A DNA stretch of 64,000 nucleotides from Salinicola salarius (GTDB lineage Bacteria; Pseudomonadota; Gammaproteobacteria; Pseudomonadales; Halomonadaceae), in contig NZ_NHOU01000005.1 of the NCBI RefSeq assembly GCF_002179555.1, positions 1-64,000 of the forward strand, read 5' to 3'. Positions within the stretch are counted from its first letter, which is position 1, and each line of letters starts with the position of its first letter. The notes beneath the pieces are model-generated. The model was not told the origin of the DNA. It ran no database searches and worked only from the letters and a program-made list of their open reading frames with translations. Made by a program: the position numbers and the translations under genes. Shown in pieces: positions 55,358 through 64,000 of the stretch.

Positions 55358-56293
55358 ATGCCGAGGCTGATGCACCGCCGCTGGATGCTCCTGGCGACCG
55401 CCGCGCTGGTTTTGCTGTCGATGTCCGCCAGCGCGCAGGACACCGGGAAAGACGTGAGCCAGGACAAGTTCAAGGCCGTGACCACCTTCACGGTGATCGC
55501 GGACATGGCGCAGAACGTGGCCGGGGACGCGGCCATCGTCGAGTCGATCACGCGGCCGGGCGCCGAGATCCACAATTACGCGCCGACCCCGCGCGACATC
55601 CTCCGCGCCCAGGATGCGGACATGATCCTGTGGAACGGGCTCGATCTGGAACGCTGGTTCGAACGCTTCTTCCGCAATCTCAGCGATGTCCCGAGCGTCG
55701 TCGTGTCTGATGGCATCGAGCCGATCGGCATCGCCGAGGGCCCGTATGACGGCAAGCCCAACCCGCATGCGTGGATGTCGCCGACGAGCGCGTTGGTCTA
55801 CGTCGACAACATCCGCGATGCATTCGTCGAACACGACCCCGCCCATGCCGCGATCTACCGCAACAACGCCGAGCGCTACAAGCACGAGATCGAAGCCGCC
55901 GTCGCGCCCATCCGCGAGTCGCTGGCGCGGATCCCGGAGCAGGATCGCTGGCTGGTGACGAGCGAAGGCGCGTTCTCCTATCTGGCGCGGGATTTCGGCC
56001 TGCGCGAACGCTATCTGTGGCCGATCAACGCCGATCAGCAAGGCACGCCACAGCAGGTTCGCGAGGTCATCGATGTGATCCGCGCCAACGACATTCCGGC
56101 GATCTTCAGCGAGAGCACCGTCTCCGACAAGCCGGCGCAGCAGGTCGCCCGCGAGACCGGCATTCGTTATGGCGGCGTGCTCTACGTCGACTCGCTCAGC
56201 GAACCCGACGGCCCGGTGCCGACCTATATCGACCTGCTGCGCGTCACTTCGGAGACGATCGTGAAAGGCCTGACCCGAGGGGCTTCGTCATGA
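55358..56293 (+). CDS. Metal ABC transporter binding protein, SitA/MntC type
   Basis: The 311-residue protein has a signal peptide (cleavage near SASA-QDTG) and the cluster A-I metal-binding fold. Ligands appear in [10 protein letters not shown] (His), NPHAWMSP (His), [15 protein letters not shown] (Glu) and a late Asp/Glu. The absence of a His-rich loop and the Glu ligand point to manganese or ferrous iron rather than zinc. It starts a four-gene operon of overlapping genes. Confidence 0.9.
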   Translation: MPRLMHRRWMLLATAALVLLSMSASAQDTGKDVSQDKFKAVTTFTVIADMAQNVAGDAAIVESITRPGAEIHNYAPTPRDILRAQDADMILWNGLDLERWFERFFRNLSDVPSVVVSDGIEPIGIAEGPYDGKPNPHAWMSPTSALVYVDNIRDAFVEHDPAHAAIYRNNAERYKHEIEAAVAPIRESLARIPEQDRWLVTSEGAFSYLARDFGLRERYLWPINADQQGTPQQVREVIDVIRANDIPAIFSESTVSDKPAQQVARETGIRYGGVLYVDSLSEPDGPVPTYIDLLRVTSETIVKGLTRGASS

Positions 56294-57225
56294 CGAGACA
56301 TGCCGACACGACGGCCGAGACGACGATCACCAGCCCCGAGCAGACATCCGTCGATCGTGAAAAGGCCGGCGCCGGCATCCGCGTCGCCGATGCCGCCGTG
56401 ACCTACCGCAACGGCCACACCGCGCTGCGCGATACCAGCTTCGAGATTCCCACCGGCACGATCACCGCGCTGGTGGGCGTGAACGGTTCCGGCAAGTCGA
56501 CGCTGTTCAAGGCGATCATGGGCTTCGTGCGTCTGGCCCGGGGCGAGATACGCGTGCTGGGCCTGCCAGCGCGCGAAGCACTCAAGCGCAACCTGATCGC
56601 CTACGTGCCGCAGTCGGAAGAGGTCGACTGGAACTTCCCGGTGCTGGTAGAGGACGTGGTGATGATGGGGCGCTACGGCCACATGGGGATGCTGCGGATC
56701 CCCAAACGCGCCGACCACGAGGCGGTCGCCACCGCGCTGGAACGCGTCAACATGAGCGAGTTCCGCCAGCGCCAGATCGGCGAGCTCTCCGGCGGCCAGA
56801 AGAAGCGCGTCTTCCTGGCCCGCGCGCTGGCCCAGGACAGCCGGGTGATCCTGCTCGACGAGCCGTTCACCGGTGTCGACGTCCAGACCGAAGATCAGAT
56901 CATTCAACTGCTGCGCGAGCTGCGCGCCGAGGGCCGGGTGATGCTGGTCTCGACCCACAATCTCGGCTCGGTGCCGGAGTTCTGCGACCGGACGGTGATG
57001 ATCAAGGGCACGGTACTCGCCCACGGCCCCACCGACGAGATCTTCACCCAGCGCAACCTGGAACGCGCCTTCGGCGGCGTGCTGCGCCATTTCGTGCTCG
57101 ATCAGTCCCAGCCGGCCGGCGCGTCCCCCCACGCCGTGGGCGTGTTCACCGACGACGAGCGACCGCTGGTGCTGCAGAACGGCATCGCCGCGCGGCGCCA
57201 AGGCGGCGAGGGAGTCCCCCGCTGA
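56290..57225 (+). CDS. Metal ABC transporter ATPase, SitB type
   Basis: The 311-residue ATPase has a polar N-terminal extension of about 30 residues, then Walker [18 protein letters not shown]-loop [14 protein letters not shown], signature [15 protein letters not shown], Walker [12 protein letters not shown] and switch His in STHNLG. The VDWNFPV stretch is typical of Mn/Fe (Sit/Mnt) ATPases. The C-terminal extension (about 40 residues) is longer than average. It overlaps its neighbours on both sides. Confidence 0.9.
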   Translation: MTRHADTTAETTITSPEQTSVDREKAGAGIRVADAAVTYRNGHTALRDTSFEIPTGTITALVGVNGSGKSTLFKAIMGFVRLARGEIRVLGLPAREALKRNLIAYVPQSEEVDWNFPVLVEDVVMMGRYGHMGMLRIPKRADHEAVATALERVNMSEFRQRQIGELSGGQKKRVFLARALAQDSRVILLDEPFTGVDVQTEDQIIQLLRELRAEGRVMLVSTHNLGSVPEFCDRTVMIKGTVLAHGPTDEIFTQRNLERAFGGVLRHFVLDQSQPAGASPHAVGVFTDDERPLVLQNGIAARRQGGEGVPR

Positions 57226-58169
57226 TGGAAGCCCTGCTCATGCCTTCCGGCCTGCTGCTGGAGCCCTTCGGCTATGGCTACATGCGCAACGCCATGTGGG
57301 TGTCGGCGCTGGTCGGTGGCGTCTGCGCGTTTCTCTCCTGCTACCTGATGCTCAAGGGCTGGTCGCTGATCGGCGATGCGCTGTCGCATTCGATCGTGCC
57401 CGGCGTCGCCGGCGCCTACATGCTGGGCCTGCCGTTTTCGCTCGGCGCCTTCCTTGCCGGCGGGCTCGCCTCGGCGGCGATGCTGTTTCTCAATCAGCGC
57501 AGCAAGCTGAAAGAGGACGTCATCATCGGGCTGATCTTCTCCTCGTTCTTCGGCCTGGGGCTGTTCATGGTCTCGCTGTCGCCGACCTCGGTGAACATCC
57601 AGACCATCGTGCTCGGCAACATCCTGGCGATCACGCCCGCCGACACGCTGCAACTGGTGGCGATCGGCGTGGCGTCGCTGGTCATCCTGCTGGCCAAGTG
57701 GAAGGATCTGATGGTGACGTTCTTCGACGAGAGCCACGCCCGCTCGATCGGGCTCAACCCCACCGCGCTCAAGATCCTGTTCTTCACCCTGCTGGCGGCA
57801 TCGACCGTCGCGGCCCTGCAGACGGTAGGCGCCTTTCTGGTGATCTGCATGGTCATCACCCCGGGAGCCACGGCCTACCTGCTGAGCGACCGCTTCCCGC
57901 GACTGCTGGTCATCGCGGTGGCGATCGGCACGCTGACCAGCTTCGTTGGCGCCTACGCCAGCTATTTTCTCGACGGCGCCACCGGCGGCATCATCGTCGT
58001 ACTGCAGACGTTTATCTTCCTGATCGCGTTCGCCTTCGCGCCCAAGCACGGCATGCTGGCGGCAAGACGCCGTGCCGCGGCGTCGCTGGCTCGTGAGCCA
58101 ACGCGCCAGCCGCTATCGCCAGCGCCTCTATCAGAATCGCAAGCGCCCGACAGGGAGCCGCACTCATGA
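57225..58169 (+). CDS. Metal ABC transporter permease, SitC type
   Basis: The 314-residue ABC-3 permease starts inside the previous stop codon. The motif GDALSHSIVPGVAGAYML and eight or so hydrophobic spans are clear. The C-terminal tail (about 35 polar residues) is extra. It pairs with the second permease gene, which overlaps by 4 bp. Confidence 0.9.
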   Translation: MEALLMPSGLLLEPFGYGYMRNAMWVSALVGGVCAFLSCYLMLKGWSLIGDALSHSIVPGVAGAYMLGLPFSLGAFLAGGLASAAMLFLNQRSKLKEDVIIGLIFSSFFGLGLFMVSLSPTSVNIQTIVLGNILAITPADTLQLVAIGVASLVILLAKWKDLMVTFFDESHARSIGLNPTALKILFFTLLAASTVAALQTVGAFLVICMVITPGATAYLLSDRFPRLLVIAVAIGTLTSFVGAYASYFLDGATGGIIVVLQTFIFLIAFAFAPKHGMLAARRRAAASLAREPTRQPLSPAPLSESQAPDREPHS

Positions 58170-59017
58170 GCTGGCTCGATACGCTGCTGATGCCGTTCCA
58201 GTTCGGCTTCATGGTCAACGCCATGATCATCGCCGTGCTGGTCACCGTGCCGATGGCCCTGCTCTCCTGCTTTTTGGTGCTCAAGGGCTGGTCGCTGATG
58301 GGGGATGCCATCTCCCATGCCGTCTTCCCGGGCGTGGTGATTGCCTATCTCGTCGGCATTCCCTACGCCATCGGCGCCTTCATCGCCGGCATGTTCTGCG
58401 CCGTCACGACCGGCTTCCTCGAGGAGAACAGCCGGATCAAGCAGGACACGGTGATGGGCATCGTCTACGCCGGCATGTTCGGTGTCGGCCTGGTGCTCTA
58501 CGTCAAGATCCAGACGACGGTGCATCTCGACCACATCCTGTTCGGCGACATCCTCGGGGTCGCCTGGCGCGATATTGGGGAATCGGCGCTGATCGCCCTG
58601 ATCACCGTCGGTATCATCGGCCTGAAGTGGAAAGACTTCCTGCTCCACGCCTTCGACCCGACCCAGGCCCGGGCGGTGGGCCTGCGAACCCGGGCACTGC
58701 ACTACGGCCTGCTCTGCCTGATCTCGCTGACCATCGTCGGCGCCCTGAAAGCCGCCGGGATCATCCTCGCCATCGCACTGCTGATCGCGCCCGGCGCCAT
58801 CGCCTTCCTGCTGGCCTGTCGCTTCGCCACCATGCTGCTGCTCTCGGTGACACTGTCCGCCATCATCGCCTTTCTCGGCGTCTATCTCTCGTTCTTCATC
58901 GACAGCGCACCGGCCCCGACCATCGTGCTGCTGTTCTCGATCGTCTTCGGCATCGCCTTCGTCGTTTCCAGCCGGCGTACGGCGAGAAGGGAGGCGAACG
59001 CGGCCGGAGGCTCATGA
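58166..59017 (+). CDS. Metal ABC transporter permease, SitD type
   Basis: The 283-residue ABC-3 permease has GDAISHAVFPGVVIAYLV and a span pattern like SitC. Two different permeases with one ATPase is the SitABCD arrangement for manganese and ferrous iron. It is the last gene of the operon; the next rightward gene is far away. Confidence 0.9.
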   Translation: MSWLDTLLMPFQFGFMVNAMIIAVLVTVPMALLSCFLVLKGWSLMGDAISHAVFPGVVIAYLVGIPYAIGAFIAGMFCAVTTGFLEENSRIKQDTVMGIVYAGMFGVGLVLYVKIQTTVHLDHILFGDILGVAWRDIGESALIALITVGIIGLKWKDFLLHAFDPTQARAVGLRTRALHYGLLCLISLTIVGALKAAGIILAIALLIAPGAIAFLLACRFATMLLLSVTLSAIIAFLGVYLSFFIDSAPAPTIVLLFSIVFGIAFVVSSRRTARREANAAGGS

Positions 59018-59094
59018 TCGCTTGCTGGCAAATAGCGTCCATTCACGACGACAGCCATGTACCAGACAAGTTACCCCGACATAGCTGCAACCTG

Positions 59095-59119
59095 AAAAGC
59101 CGCTGTGAAAAACAGCGGC
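59095..59119 (-). terminator. Intrinsic terminator of the tautomerase gene
   Basis: GCCGCTGT (59099-59106) pairs with ACAGCGGC (59112-59119) across an A-rich loop. On the minus strand the stem is followed by TTTTC. It lies 39 bp after the stop of the leftward tautomerase gene. Confidence 0.75.
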
Positions 59120-59157
59120 ACAATGGATCTTTTTGATATTTAAAGCAGAGAGAATGG

Positions 59158-59355
59158 CTAACTGTGCTTTTTAAGCGTTTCGGAAAAGAGCTCCCCGGAG
59201 ATAGCCCAGTCATCCATTTTTACATCATTGAAAATGACGTAGACATACTGCGGGTCGACGTTGCCATGCTGAACGATTGCATCGGTCACGGCTTTGGCAA
59301 TCGCGGCCTTTCCTTCATCACGCCCTTCGAACATCTGGATATTTACGACAGGCAT
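59158..59355 (-). CDS. Small 4-oxalocrotonate tautomerase-like protein
   Basis: The 65-residue protein starts MPVVNIQMFEGRDEGKAAIAKAVTDAIV, so after Met removal Pro1 would be the catalytic base, the mark of the 4-OT family. A GGAGA ribosome site supports this start; the longer ORF upstream would bury the proline. VYVIFNDVKMDDWAISGE is also family-like. The gene is downstream of a LysR gene on the same strand, so regulation by it is possible. The substrate is unknown. Confidence 0.88.
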   Translation of the reverse strand: MPVVNIQMFEGRDEGKAAIAKAVTDAIVQHGNVDPQYVYVIFNDVKMDDWAISGELFSETLKKHS

Positions 59356-59612
59356 AGCATTCTCTCCAATGGCAAAATCAATGGTCAAACTCAGGGTGAG
59401 TAGGACCTTAGACGTGAAGAGGTTTTTGATAAAGGCATTGCTGGGCGACTCAGAGTAGAACGAAACACTACAATCGATTGGCGGGCCTGAACGAGTGCCT
59501 TTGCGATCAACATTACCGCTTGTGAAACAAACCGAGCAGACTTCTCTTGGTATTATCAAAACTGGACTTACCGATACATAACCACGCCATGCCGAGCCCA
59601 GGATCACGAAGC

Positions 59613-60533
59613 TCAATCAAACGCATTGGATTGCGCCATCGAGAACAGCTCGTCTATCACGAAGCGAACACCCGGCAATAGATATCGTGAGCGCGGCCAT
59701 ATAATGTTCAATTCGATGGGGGCAGGTTCCAGTTCTGGAAGAATTTTGATCAGCTGCCCCCGGTCGATCTTGGGGCGCAATAGTGGTTCAGGAAACTGAA
59801 TGATACCTGCGCCCGCAACGCAGGCGTCGACCATGGCATCGCCGTCGCTTATCTGATGAAAAGGGGTAGGCTTGAACCTGATGTCACGTCCGTTGATATC
59901 TTTTACCAGCCAGCTTAGCGGCGCCCCTTTCCGCCACGCCATGATCAACCTGTGTGAGTCCAACGCTTCCAGGGTTTCTGGGATGCCATGCTTCTCCAGG
60001 TATTCCGGAGCGGCACAGATCGCCAGCCTCTGATGGTTGAGTCTTTTGGCAACTAGGTCGGTACTATCTTTCACGATGCCGTAACGGATAGCCAGGTCGA
60101 AGCCGGCATCAACAGGATCGATGATCTGGTCGTTGAATGTGATCGTCAGCTTCAGTTGAGGGTGGTGTTCAGCCATCTGCAGCAGAACGGGCATCAGGAT
60201 CGAACGTCCGAAAAATGCCGGCACATCGATTCGAACGGTACCGGCGGGTTCAATCGCCTTCGAATGCAACGCCCTTTCCGCGTCTCGAAGGGTTTCCAGG
60301 GCAGTCAAACAGCTCGCCAGATAGGCCTCCCCCTCCGTCGTTAAACTGTTTTTCCGCGTGGTTCGGTGAAAAAGCTGCGTCCCCAACCTCTGCTCCAGCT
60401 GGGTAATACTCTTTCCGATAGCCGACTTCGTGATGCCCAGCCGCTCTGCAGCTTCTGTAAAGCTTTGGCTATCTGCCGCAGTGACGAAATGCACGATACC
60501 GCGGAAAGAGTCGGGAGAAGGTAGGTCTTGCAT
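59613..60533 (-). CDS. LysR family regulator
   Basis: The 306-residue protein has the N-terminal LysR helix-turn-helix (FVTAADSQSFTEAAERLGITKSAIGKSITQLEQRLGTQLFHRTTR) and a typical effector domain (about 95-300). The DNA-binding part looks like AaeR/DsdC-class regulators. It lies 257 bp upstream of the small tautomerase on the same strand and 79 bp from the divergent chimeric gene, either of which could be a target. Confidence 0.93.
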   Translation of the reverse strand: MQDLPSPDSFRGIVHFVTAADSQSFTEAAERLGITKSAIGKSITQLEQRLGTQLFHRTTRKNSLTTEGEAYLASCLTALETLRDAERALHSKAIEPAGTVRIDVPAFFGRSILMPVLLQMAEHHPQLKLTITFNDQIIDPVDAGFDLAIRYGIVKDSTDLVAKRLNHQRLAICAAPEYLEKHGIPETLEALDSHRLIMAWRKGAPLSWLVKDINGRDIRFKPTPFHQISDGDAMVDACVAGAGIIQFPEPLLRPKIDRGQLIKILPELEPAPIELNIIWPRSRYLLPGVRFVIDELFSMAQSNAFD

Positions 60534-60612
60534 CTATGAGCTCTCTGCAGGGTGGCGAGCGCCGCCTGTCCGCGGCACTCGACGACACCATCATGGCAGG
60601 AGGCTCGCACGC

Positions 60613-60758
60613 ATGACAGCCCCTCACGACGACACCCTGCTCGAACGCCGCCTACGCCTGCTCGGCGCCTCCTATCGGCTGTTCTACGACGAGCCGTTCC
60701 ATCCGGTACGCGGTGACGGCGTGTGGCTCTTCGATCGCCATGGCGCGCGCTGGCGGAT
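60613..60758 (+). pseudogene. N-terminal remnant of a class III aminotransferase
   Basis: After a strong AGGAGG ribosome site (60598-60603) and ATG the sequence reads LLERRLRLLGASYRLFYDEPFHPVRGDGVWLFD. This is the usual opening of PLP-dependent class III aminotransferases (YRLFYDEP...VRGEGVWLYD). The similarity stops after about 48 residues and the reading frame runs on, without a stop, into the SDR domain below. The PLP lysine and the whole catalytic core are missing, so a deletion has removed most of a former gene. Confidence 0.65.
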
Positions 60759-60855
60759 TCGCTCGCGGGATGAGACACGTCCCGCTAGGCTGATCGAGAA
60801 GTCGGCGGGCTGCCACCCGGCCCGCCACAGCCCGTCTCAACGCGAGGAACCAGAG

Positions 60856-61551
60856 ATGCCCAACGACGCCCCCGTGGTCATGGTCAGCGGTGCCAATCGC
60901 GGCATCGGTGCCGCCATTGCCGAGACCCTTCACGCCGCCGGCTGGCGTGTCAGCCTCGGCTGCCGGACGGAGCCCGCCGAACGCCCGGAGCGCAATGACT
61001 GGCTGGTCTGCCACTACGATGCGCTGGATTCTCAGAGCGCCCGATCCTGGGTCGAGGAGACGGTACGCGTGTTCGGCGGTATCGATGCGCTGGTCAACAA
61101 CGCCGGCATTCTCAGCCGCGCCTCGGTGCTGGAAGCGGACAGCGACGAATTCGACCGGGTCATGGCGGTCAACGCCAAGGCGCCGATGCTACTGACGCAG
61201 CAGGCCTGGCCCCACCTCGTCGCCGCCGAACGCGGCAAGGTGGTGTCGATCGTGTCGCTCTCGGGCAAGCGGGTGCGCTCGGCGGGGTCGGGGCTCTACG
61301 CCATGAGCAAGTTCGCGGCACAGGCGTTCGTCCACGGCCTGCGTCACTGCAGTGCGGAGACGCGTGTGCGCGCCACCGCGATCTGCCCCGGTTTCGTCGC
61401 CACCGACATGGCCGCTGGCGCCGATATCGATGCCGAGGAGGTCACCCAGCCCGAGGATGTCGCACGCATCGTTCGCCTGCTGCTGGAACTGCCACCATCG
61501 GCCAGCATCGCCGAAGTGCCGGTCAACTGGCGGATCGAGGACACGGTCTAG
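60856..61551 (+). CDS. SDR family oxidoreductase, possibly read as a chimera
   Basis: The 231-residue short-chain dehydrogenase has the cofactor motif VSGANRGIGAAIAETLH, NNAGILSR, catalytic Ser in IVSLSGKRVRSAG, YAMSK and CPGFVATDM. It has a weaker AACCAGAG ribosome site at its own ATG. Because the upstream aminotransferase remnant is in the same open frame, translation from 60613 would make a 312-residue chimera. The substrate is unknown. Confidence 0.85.
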   Translation: MPNDAPVVMVSGANRGIGAAIAETLHAAGWRVSLGCRTEPAERPERNDWLVCHYDALDSQSARSWVEETVRVFGGIDALVNNAGILSRASVLEADSDEFDRVMAVNAKAPMLLTQQAWPHLVAAERGKVVSIVSLSGKRVRSAGSGLYAMSKFAAQAFVHGLRHCSAETRVRATAICPGFVATDMAAGADIDAEEVTQPEDVARIVRLLLELPPSASIAEVPVNWRIEDTV

Positions 61552-61629
61552 CGTTCGAGAGCGGAAAGCATTGAACGGTGAGGCGGACCGAGAGAAAGGG
61601 CGCCAAACAACATCGCATCCGAATACATC

Positions 61630-61661
61630 ACGCCCCGTATCGCAGCAGCGATACGGGGCGT
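61630..61661. terminator. Perfect hairpin between convergent genes
   Basis: ACGCCCCGTATCGC (61630-61643) pairs perfectly with GCGATACGGGGCGT (61648-61661) across an AGCA loop. There is no clear U-run on either side, so it may act as a weak or Rho-assisted terminator for the convergent SDR and OYE genes. Confidence 0.6.
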
Positions 61662-61704
61662 GGTCGATGCGATCAGCGCGGCGCTCGAAGGCGTTGTTAC
61701 CGGC

Positions 61705-62805
61705 TCATTCGAACAGCTGCTTGAGCGTATGCGGCTGGCTGCGCAGATACTGCTTCGGCGCGTGGACGCTGGCGCCGAGCCTGGCGGCGGCGTGCCACGG
61801 CCAGCGCGGATCGTAGAGCATGCCGCGTGCCAAGGCGACGGCGTCCGCCTCGCCGCTGAAGACGATACCTTCGGCCTGCTCCGGCTCGGTAATCAATCCC
61901 ACCGCGATCACCGGCATGGCGACTTCCTGCTTCATGCGGCGCGCGAACGGTACCTGATAGCTGGGGCCGACATCGAGCGCCTGGCGCGGATCGAGACCAC
62001 CGCCGGAGCAATCGATGAAGCTGCAGCCACGGGCATCGAGCGCACGAGCCAGTACGACACTCTCCTCCAGATCCCAGCCGCCTTCGACCCAGTCGCTGCC
62101 GGAGATGCGAATGCCCACCGGCTTCTCGCTCGGGAAGACCTCGCGAACGGCATCGAAGATCTCGAGAATCAACCGCATGCGGTTTTCGAGGCTGCCGCCG
62201 TACTGGTCGTCTCGCTGGTTGGAGATCGGCGACAGGAACTCGTGCAGCAGATAGCCGTGGGCGGCGTGCAGCTCGATCAGTTCGAAGCCGAGACGGTCGG
62301 CGCGCCTGGCCGCGGCAACGAAGTCTGCCTTGAGCCGTTCGATGTCGTCGAGGCTCATCGCCTGCGGCGGACGCTGATCGTCCTGATACGCAACCCCGGA
62401 CGGTGCCACGGTCTGCCAGCCGCCCTCCTCGAGCCCCAGTTGCGCACCGCCTTCCCACGGTGCCTGGCAGGAGGCCTTGCGGCCGGCGTGGCCGAGCTGG
62501 ATGCCGATCGGCATCGGCGAGTGGGCACGCACGGACTCGAGCATGCGCGCCATCGCCTGTTCATTGTCGTCCGAATAGAGCCCCACGTCGCCCGGCGTGA
62601 TCCGCCCTTCCGCCGCGACCGCCGACGCCTCAATCACCAGCAGCCCGGCGCCGGAGAGCGCCAGGTTTCCGAGGTGAATGGTATGCCAGCCGGTCATGTT
62701 GCCATGCGTATCGGCGGAGTACTGACACATTGGCGAAATGATGATGCGATTGGAAAGTTCCAGCTCGCCGAGCGTAAGCGGCGTGAAAAGCTTGGGGGAT
62801 GCCAT
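61705..62805 (-). CDS. NADH:flavin oxidoreductase (Old Yellow Enzyme, YqjM-like)
   Basis: The 366-residue FMN enzyme shows NRIIISPMCQYSA (Cys that tunes the flavin in the YqjM branch), IGIQLGHAGRKAS (His pair region), ELHAAHGYLLHEFLSPISNQRDDQYGGSLENRMR and ALARGMLYDPRWPWHAA. It reduces activated alkenes with NAD(P)H. It is monocistronic and convergent with the SDR gene. Confidence 0.93.
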   Translation of the reverse strand: MASPKLFTPLTLGELELSNRIIISPMCQYSADTHGNMTGWHTIHLGNLALSGAGLLVIEASAVAAEGRITPGDVGLYSDDNEQAMARMLESVRAHSPMPIGIQLGHAGRKASCQAPWEGGAQLGLEEGGWQTVAPSGVAYQDDQRPPQAMSLDDIERLKADFVAAARRADRLGFELIELHAAHGYLLHEFLSPISNQRDDQYGGSLENRMRLILEIFDAVREVFPSEKPVGIRISGSDWVEGGWDLEESVVLARALDARGCSFIDCSGGGLDPRQALDVGPSYQVPFARRMKQEVAMPVIAVGLITEPEQAEGIVFSGEADAVALARGMLYDPRWPWHAAARLGASVHAPKQYLRSQPHTLKQLFE

Positions 62806-62964
62806 GAACGCGTTCCTGAGATGAATGATGGCAAAAATGTAGCTGGCTAATAATTGTTTGGCAATGCCTCCCCAGCCGGCAGCCGCGAGAAAATGTCCCG
62901 CAGATTCGAGCGGGACCGGCTATTGCCGCCGCCAGGCGGGCCGGAGCAGCAAGGAGCGGGTATC

Positions 62965-64000
62965 TCAGCCGCGGCCGGCGATGGCGGCGGCCGGCGCGGC
63001 TCCCGGATCCTTTTGGGCTTCGAGGTCGTGCAGGGTGGAGGCAACGTGGGCGATGGCACTGACGACGTCGTTGGCCCCGGCGCGAATTCTGTCGATGGCA
63101 TTGCCCGCTTCCCCCGCCATGCGGACGCCGTTTTCCACGCTGCCCAGACAGGCCTGCATGCCGCCGCTCACCTCCTGGGTGAGGTTGCGCAGGCTGGCGA
63201 TAGTGGCGGCAATGTCGCGGGTGGCTTGCGAGGTGCGTATCGACAGCTGGCGTACTTCGTGGGACACCACCGCGAAACCCCGACCGTGTTCACCGGCGCG
63301 GGCCGCCTCGATGGCAGCGTTGAGCGCCAGCAGGTTGGTCTGCTCGGCGATGTCGCGAATGCTTTCGATCACCGCATTGATGTCGATCGAGCGCTGCGCC
63401 AGGGTGTCGAGCTGCTGCGACGTGGTCGCGACCTGACTGGCGATACGACGAATTTCAGTGATGGTCTCGTTGATGATGCGCGAGCCGTCGTTGGCGGAAG
63501 TTTCCGTATTCGACGAGATGCGATAGGCCATCCGGGTGCTTTCGTTTTCACGTGTCACGCGGTCGGTGATGTCGGTGGCGAACTTGACCACCTTGTAGAG
63601 CCGCCCCTCGACGTCGAAGACCGGGTTGTAGCTCGCTTCGAGCCACAGCGTCCGGCCTTGCTTGTCGAGCCGCTTGAATTGCCCCGTCATGAATTCGCCA
63701 GCGTTCAGATGAGCCCAGAAATCGTGGTACTCCTGGCCTGCGGCATAGTCGCGCTCGCAGAAGATCCGATGATGCCTCCCCTGGATTTCGTCGAGTGCAT
63801 AGCCCACCGTGCCCAGGAAATTGGCGTTGGCGGTGAGGATGTACCCGTCGGGGGTGAACTCGATGATTGCCATGGACCGGTCGATGGCACTGAGCCGGCT
63901 GTGCATGTCCTGCTCGTCACGTACCCGCGCGGTAATGTCGATCGCCGTCTTGACCACCCGGATGATCTTGCCGTGTCGATCGATGACCGGGTTGTACGAG
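62965..64000 (-). CDS. PAS-containing methyl-accepting chemotaxis protein (5' end outside)
   Basis: The gene enters from the right edge on the minus strand, so the N-terminus is missing; the edge still encodes [19 protein letters not shown] of one PAS domain. A second PAS follows ([36 protein letters not shown] ... [14 protein letters not shown]). The signalling domain has the MCP hairpin core [40 protein letters not shown]. No membrane span is visible in the part present, so it may be a cytoplasmic receptor of the Aer2/McpS-like kind. The C-terminus is Ala-rich. Confidence 0.92.
   Translation of the reverse strand, partial: SYNPVIDRHGKIIRVVKTAIDITARVRDEQDMHSRLSAIDRSMAIIEFTPDGYILTANANFLGTVGYALDEIQGRHHRIFCERDYAAGQEYHDFWAHLNAGEFMTGQFKRLDKQGRTLWLEASYNPVFDVEGRLYKVVKFATDITDRVTRENESTRMAYRISSNTETSANDGSRIINETITEIRRIASQVATTSQQLDTLAQRSIDINAVIESIRDIAEQTNLLALNAAIEAARAGEHGRGFAVVSHEVRQLSIRTSQATRDIAATIASLRNLTQEVSGGMQACLGSVENGVRMAGEAGNAIDRIRAGANDVVSAIAHVASTLHDLEAQKDPGAAPAAAIAGRG

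Noticed and set aside
61623-61668. Possible attachment site or CRISPR-like repeat
   Set aside because: It is a single perfect hairpin between convergent genes and fits transcription termination better.
1-64000. tRNA, rRNA or integrase genes marking a genomic island
   Set aside because: None was recognised on either strand; the low-GC patch near 42-43 kb has no integrase or clear attachment site.

Overview
The window looks like chromosomal DNA of a GC-rich, salt-adapted gammaproteobacterium, most likely a member of the Halomonadaceae. This is inferred from the base composition, the gene families present (OpgD, NAGGN-type M42 peptidase, NhaC-like antiporter, glycine-betaine-binding protein, zinc and manganese ABC importers) and very short or overlapping gene junctions. 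The genus cannot be fixed from sequence alone.

Region 1 (1-14265) is a complete type I-F CRISPR-Cas locus on the minus strand. It reads cas1, cas2-3 fusion, csy1, csy2, csy3, cas6f, leader, array. The array runs off the left edge and holds at least 96 identical repeats and 95 spacers inside the window. The short leader packs a candidate promoter, two IHF-like sites, an intrinsic-terminator-like hairpin and a perfect boxA antitermination motif before the first repeat. The array contains a segmental spacer duplication.

Region 2 (14396-17198) is a zinc-uptake operon under a clear Zur box: a 48-residue His-rich membrane peptide, then znuC, znuB and znuA. Region 3 (17393-26000) holds a YcaQ-type DNA glycosylase, an OmpW porin, a FUSC/DUF1656/HlyD efflux operon, an M42 peptidase and an Na+/H+ antiporter. 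Region 4 (26227-30605) is an uncharacterised three-gene membrane and sulfotransferase cluster followed by opgD. Region 5 (30859-37735) groups lactate and methylglyoxal enzymes (FMN 2-hydroxyacid dehydrogenase, D-lactate dehydrogenase, glyoxalase I) with an SDR and a two-subunit GMC dehydrogenase. Region 6 (37997-43222) is mixed: an RHH protein, an NlpC/P60 lipoprotein, a 1-Cys peroxiredoxin, a betaine-binding protein, a flavin reductase and GNAT pair, and a lower-GC patch with a toxin-antitoxin pair and a decayed M20 peptidase fragment.

Region 7 (43325-54339) is a catabolic and uptake cluster: M20 deacylase, HDAC-like amidohydrolase, 2-hydroxyacid dehydrogenase, a complete oligopeptide-type ABC importer and a class II aldolase. 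A divergent FCD-type GntR regulator has a perfect palindrome upstream. Three related intergenic repeats, one MITE-like, lie inside this cluster. Region 8 (54430-59017) is a HAD phosphatase and a SitABCD-type Mn/Fe importer. Region 9 (59158-64000) has a small tautomerase, a LysR regulator, an SDR fused in frame behind an aminotransferase N-terminal remnant, an Old Yellow Enzyme and the edge of a PAS-containing chemoreceptor.
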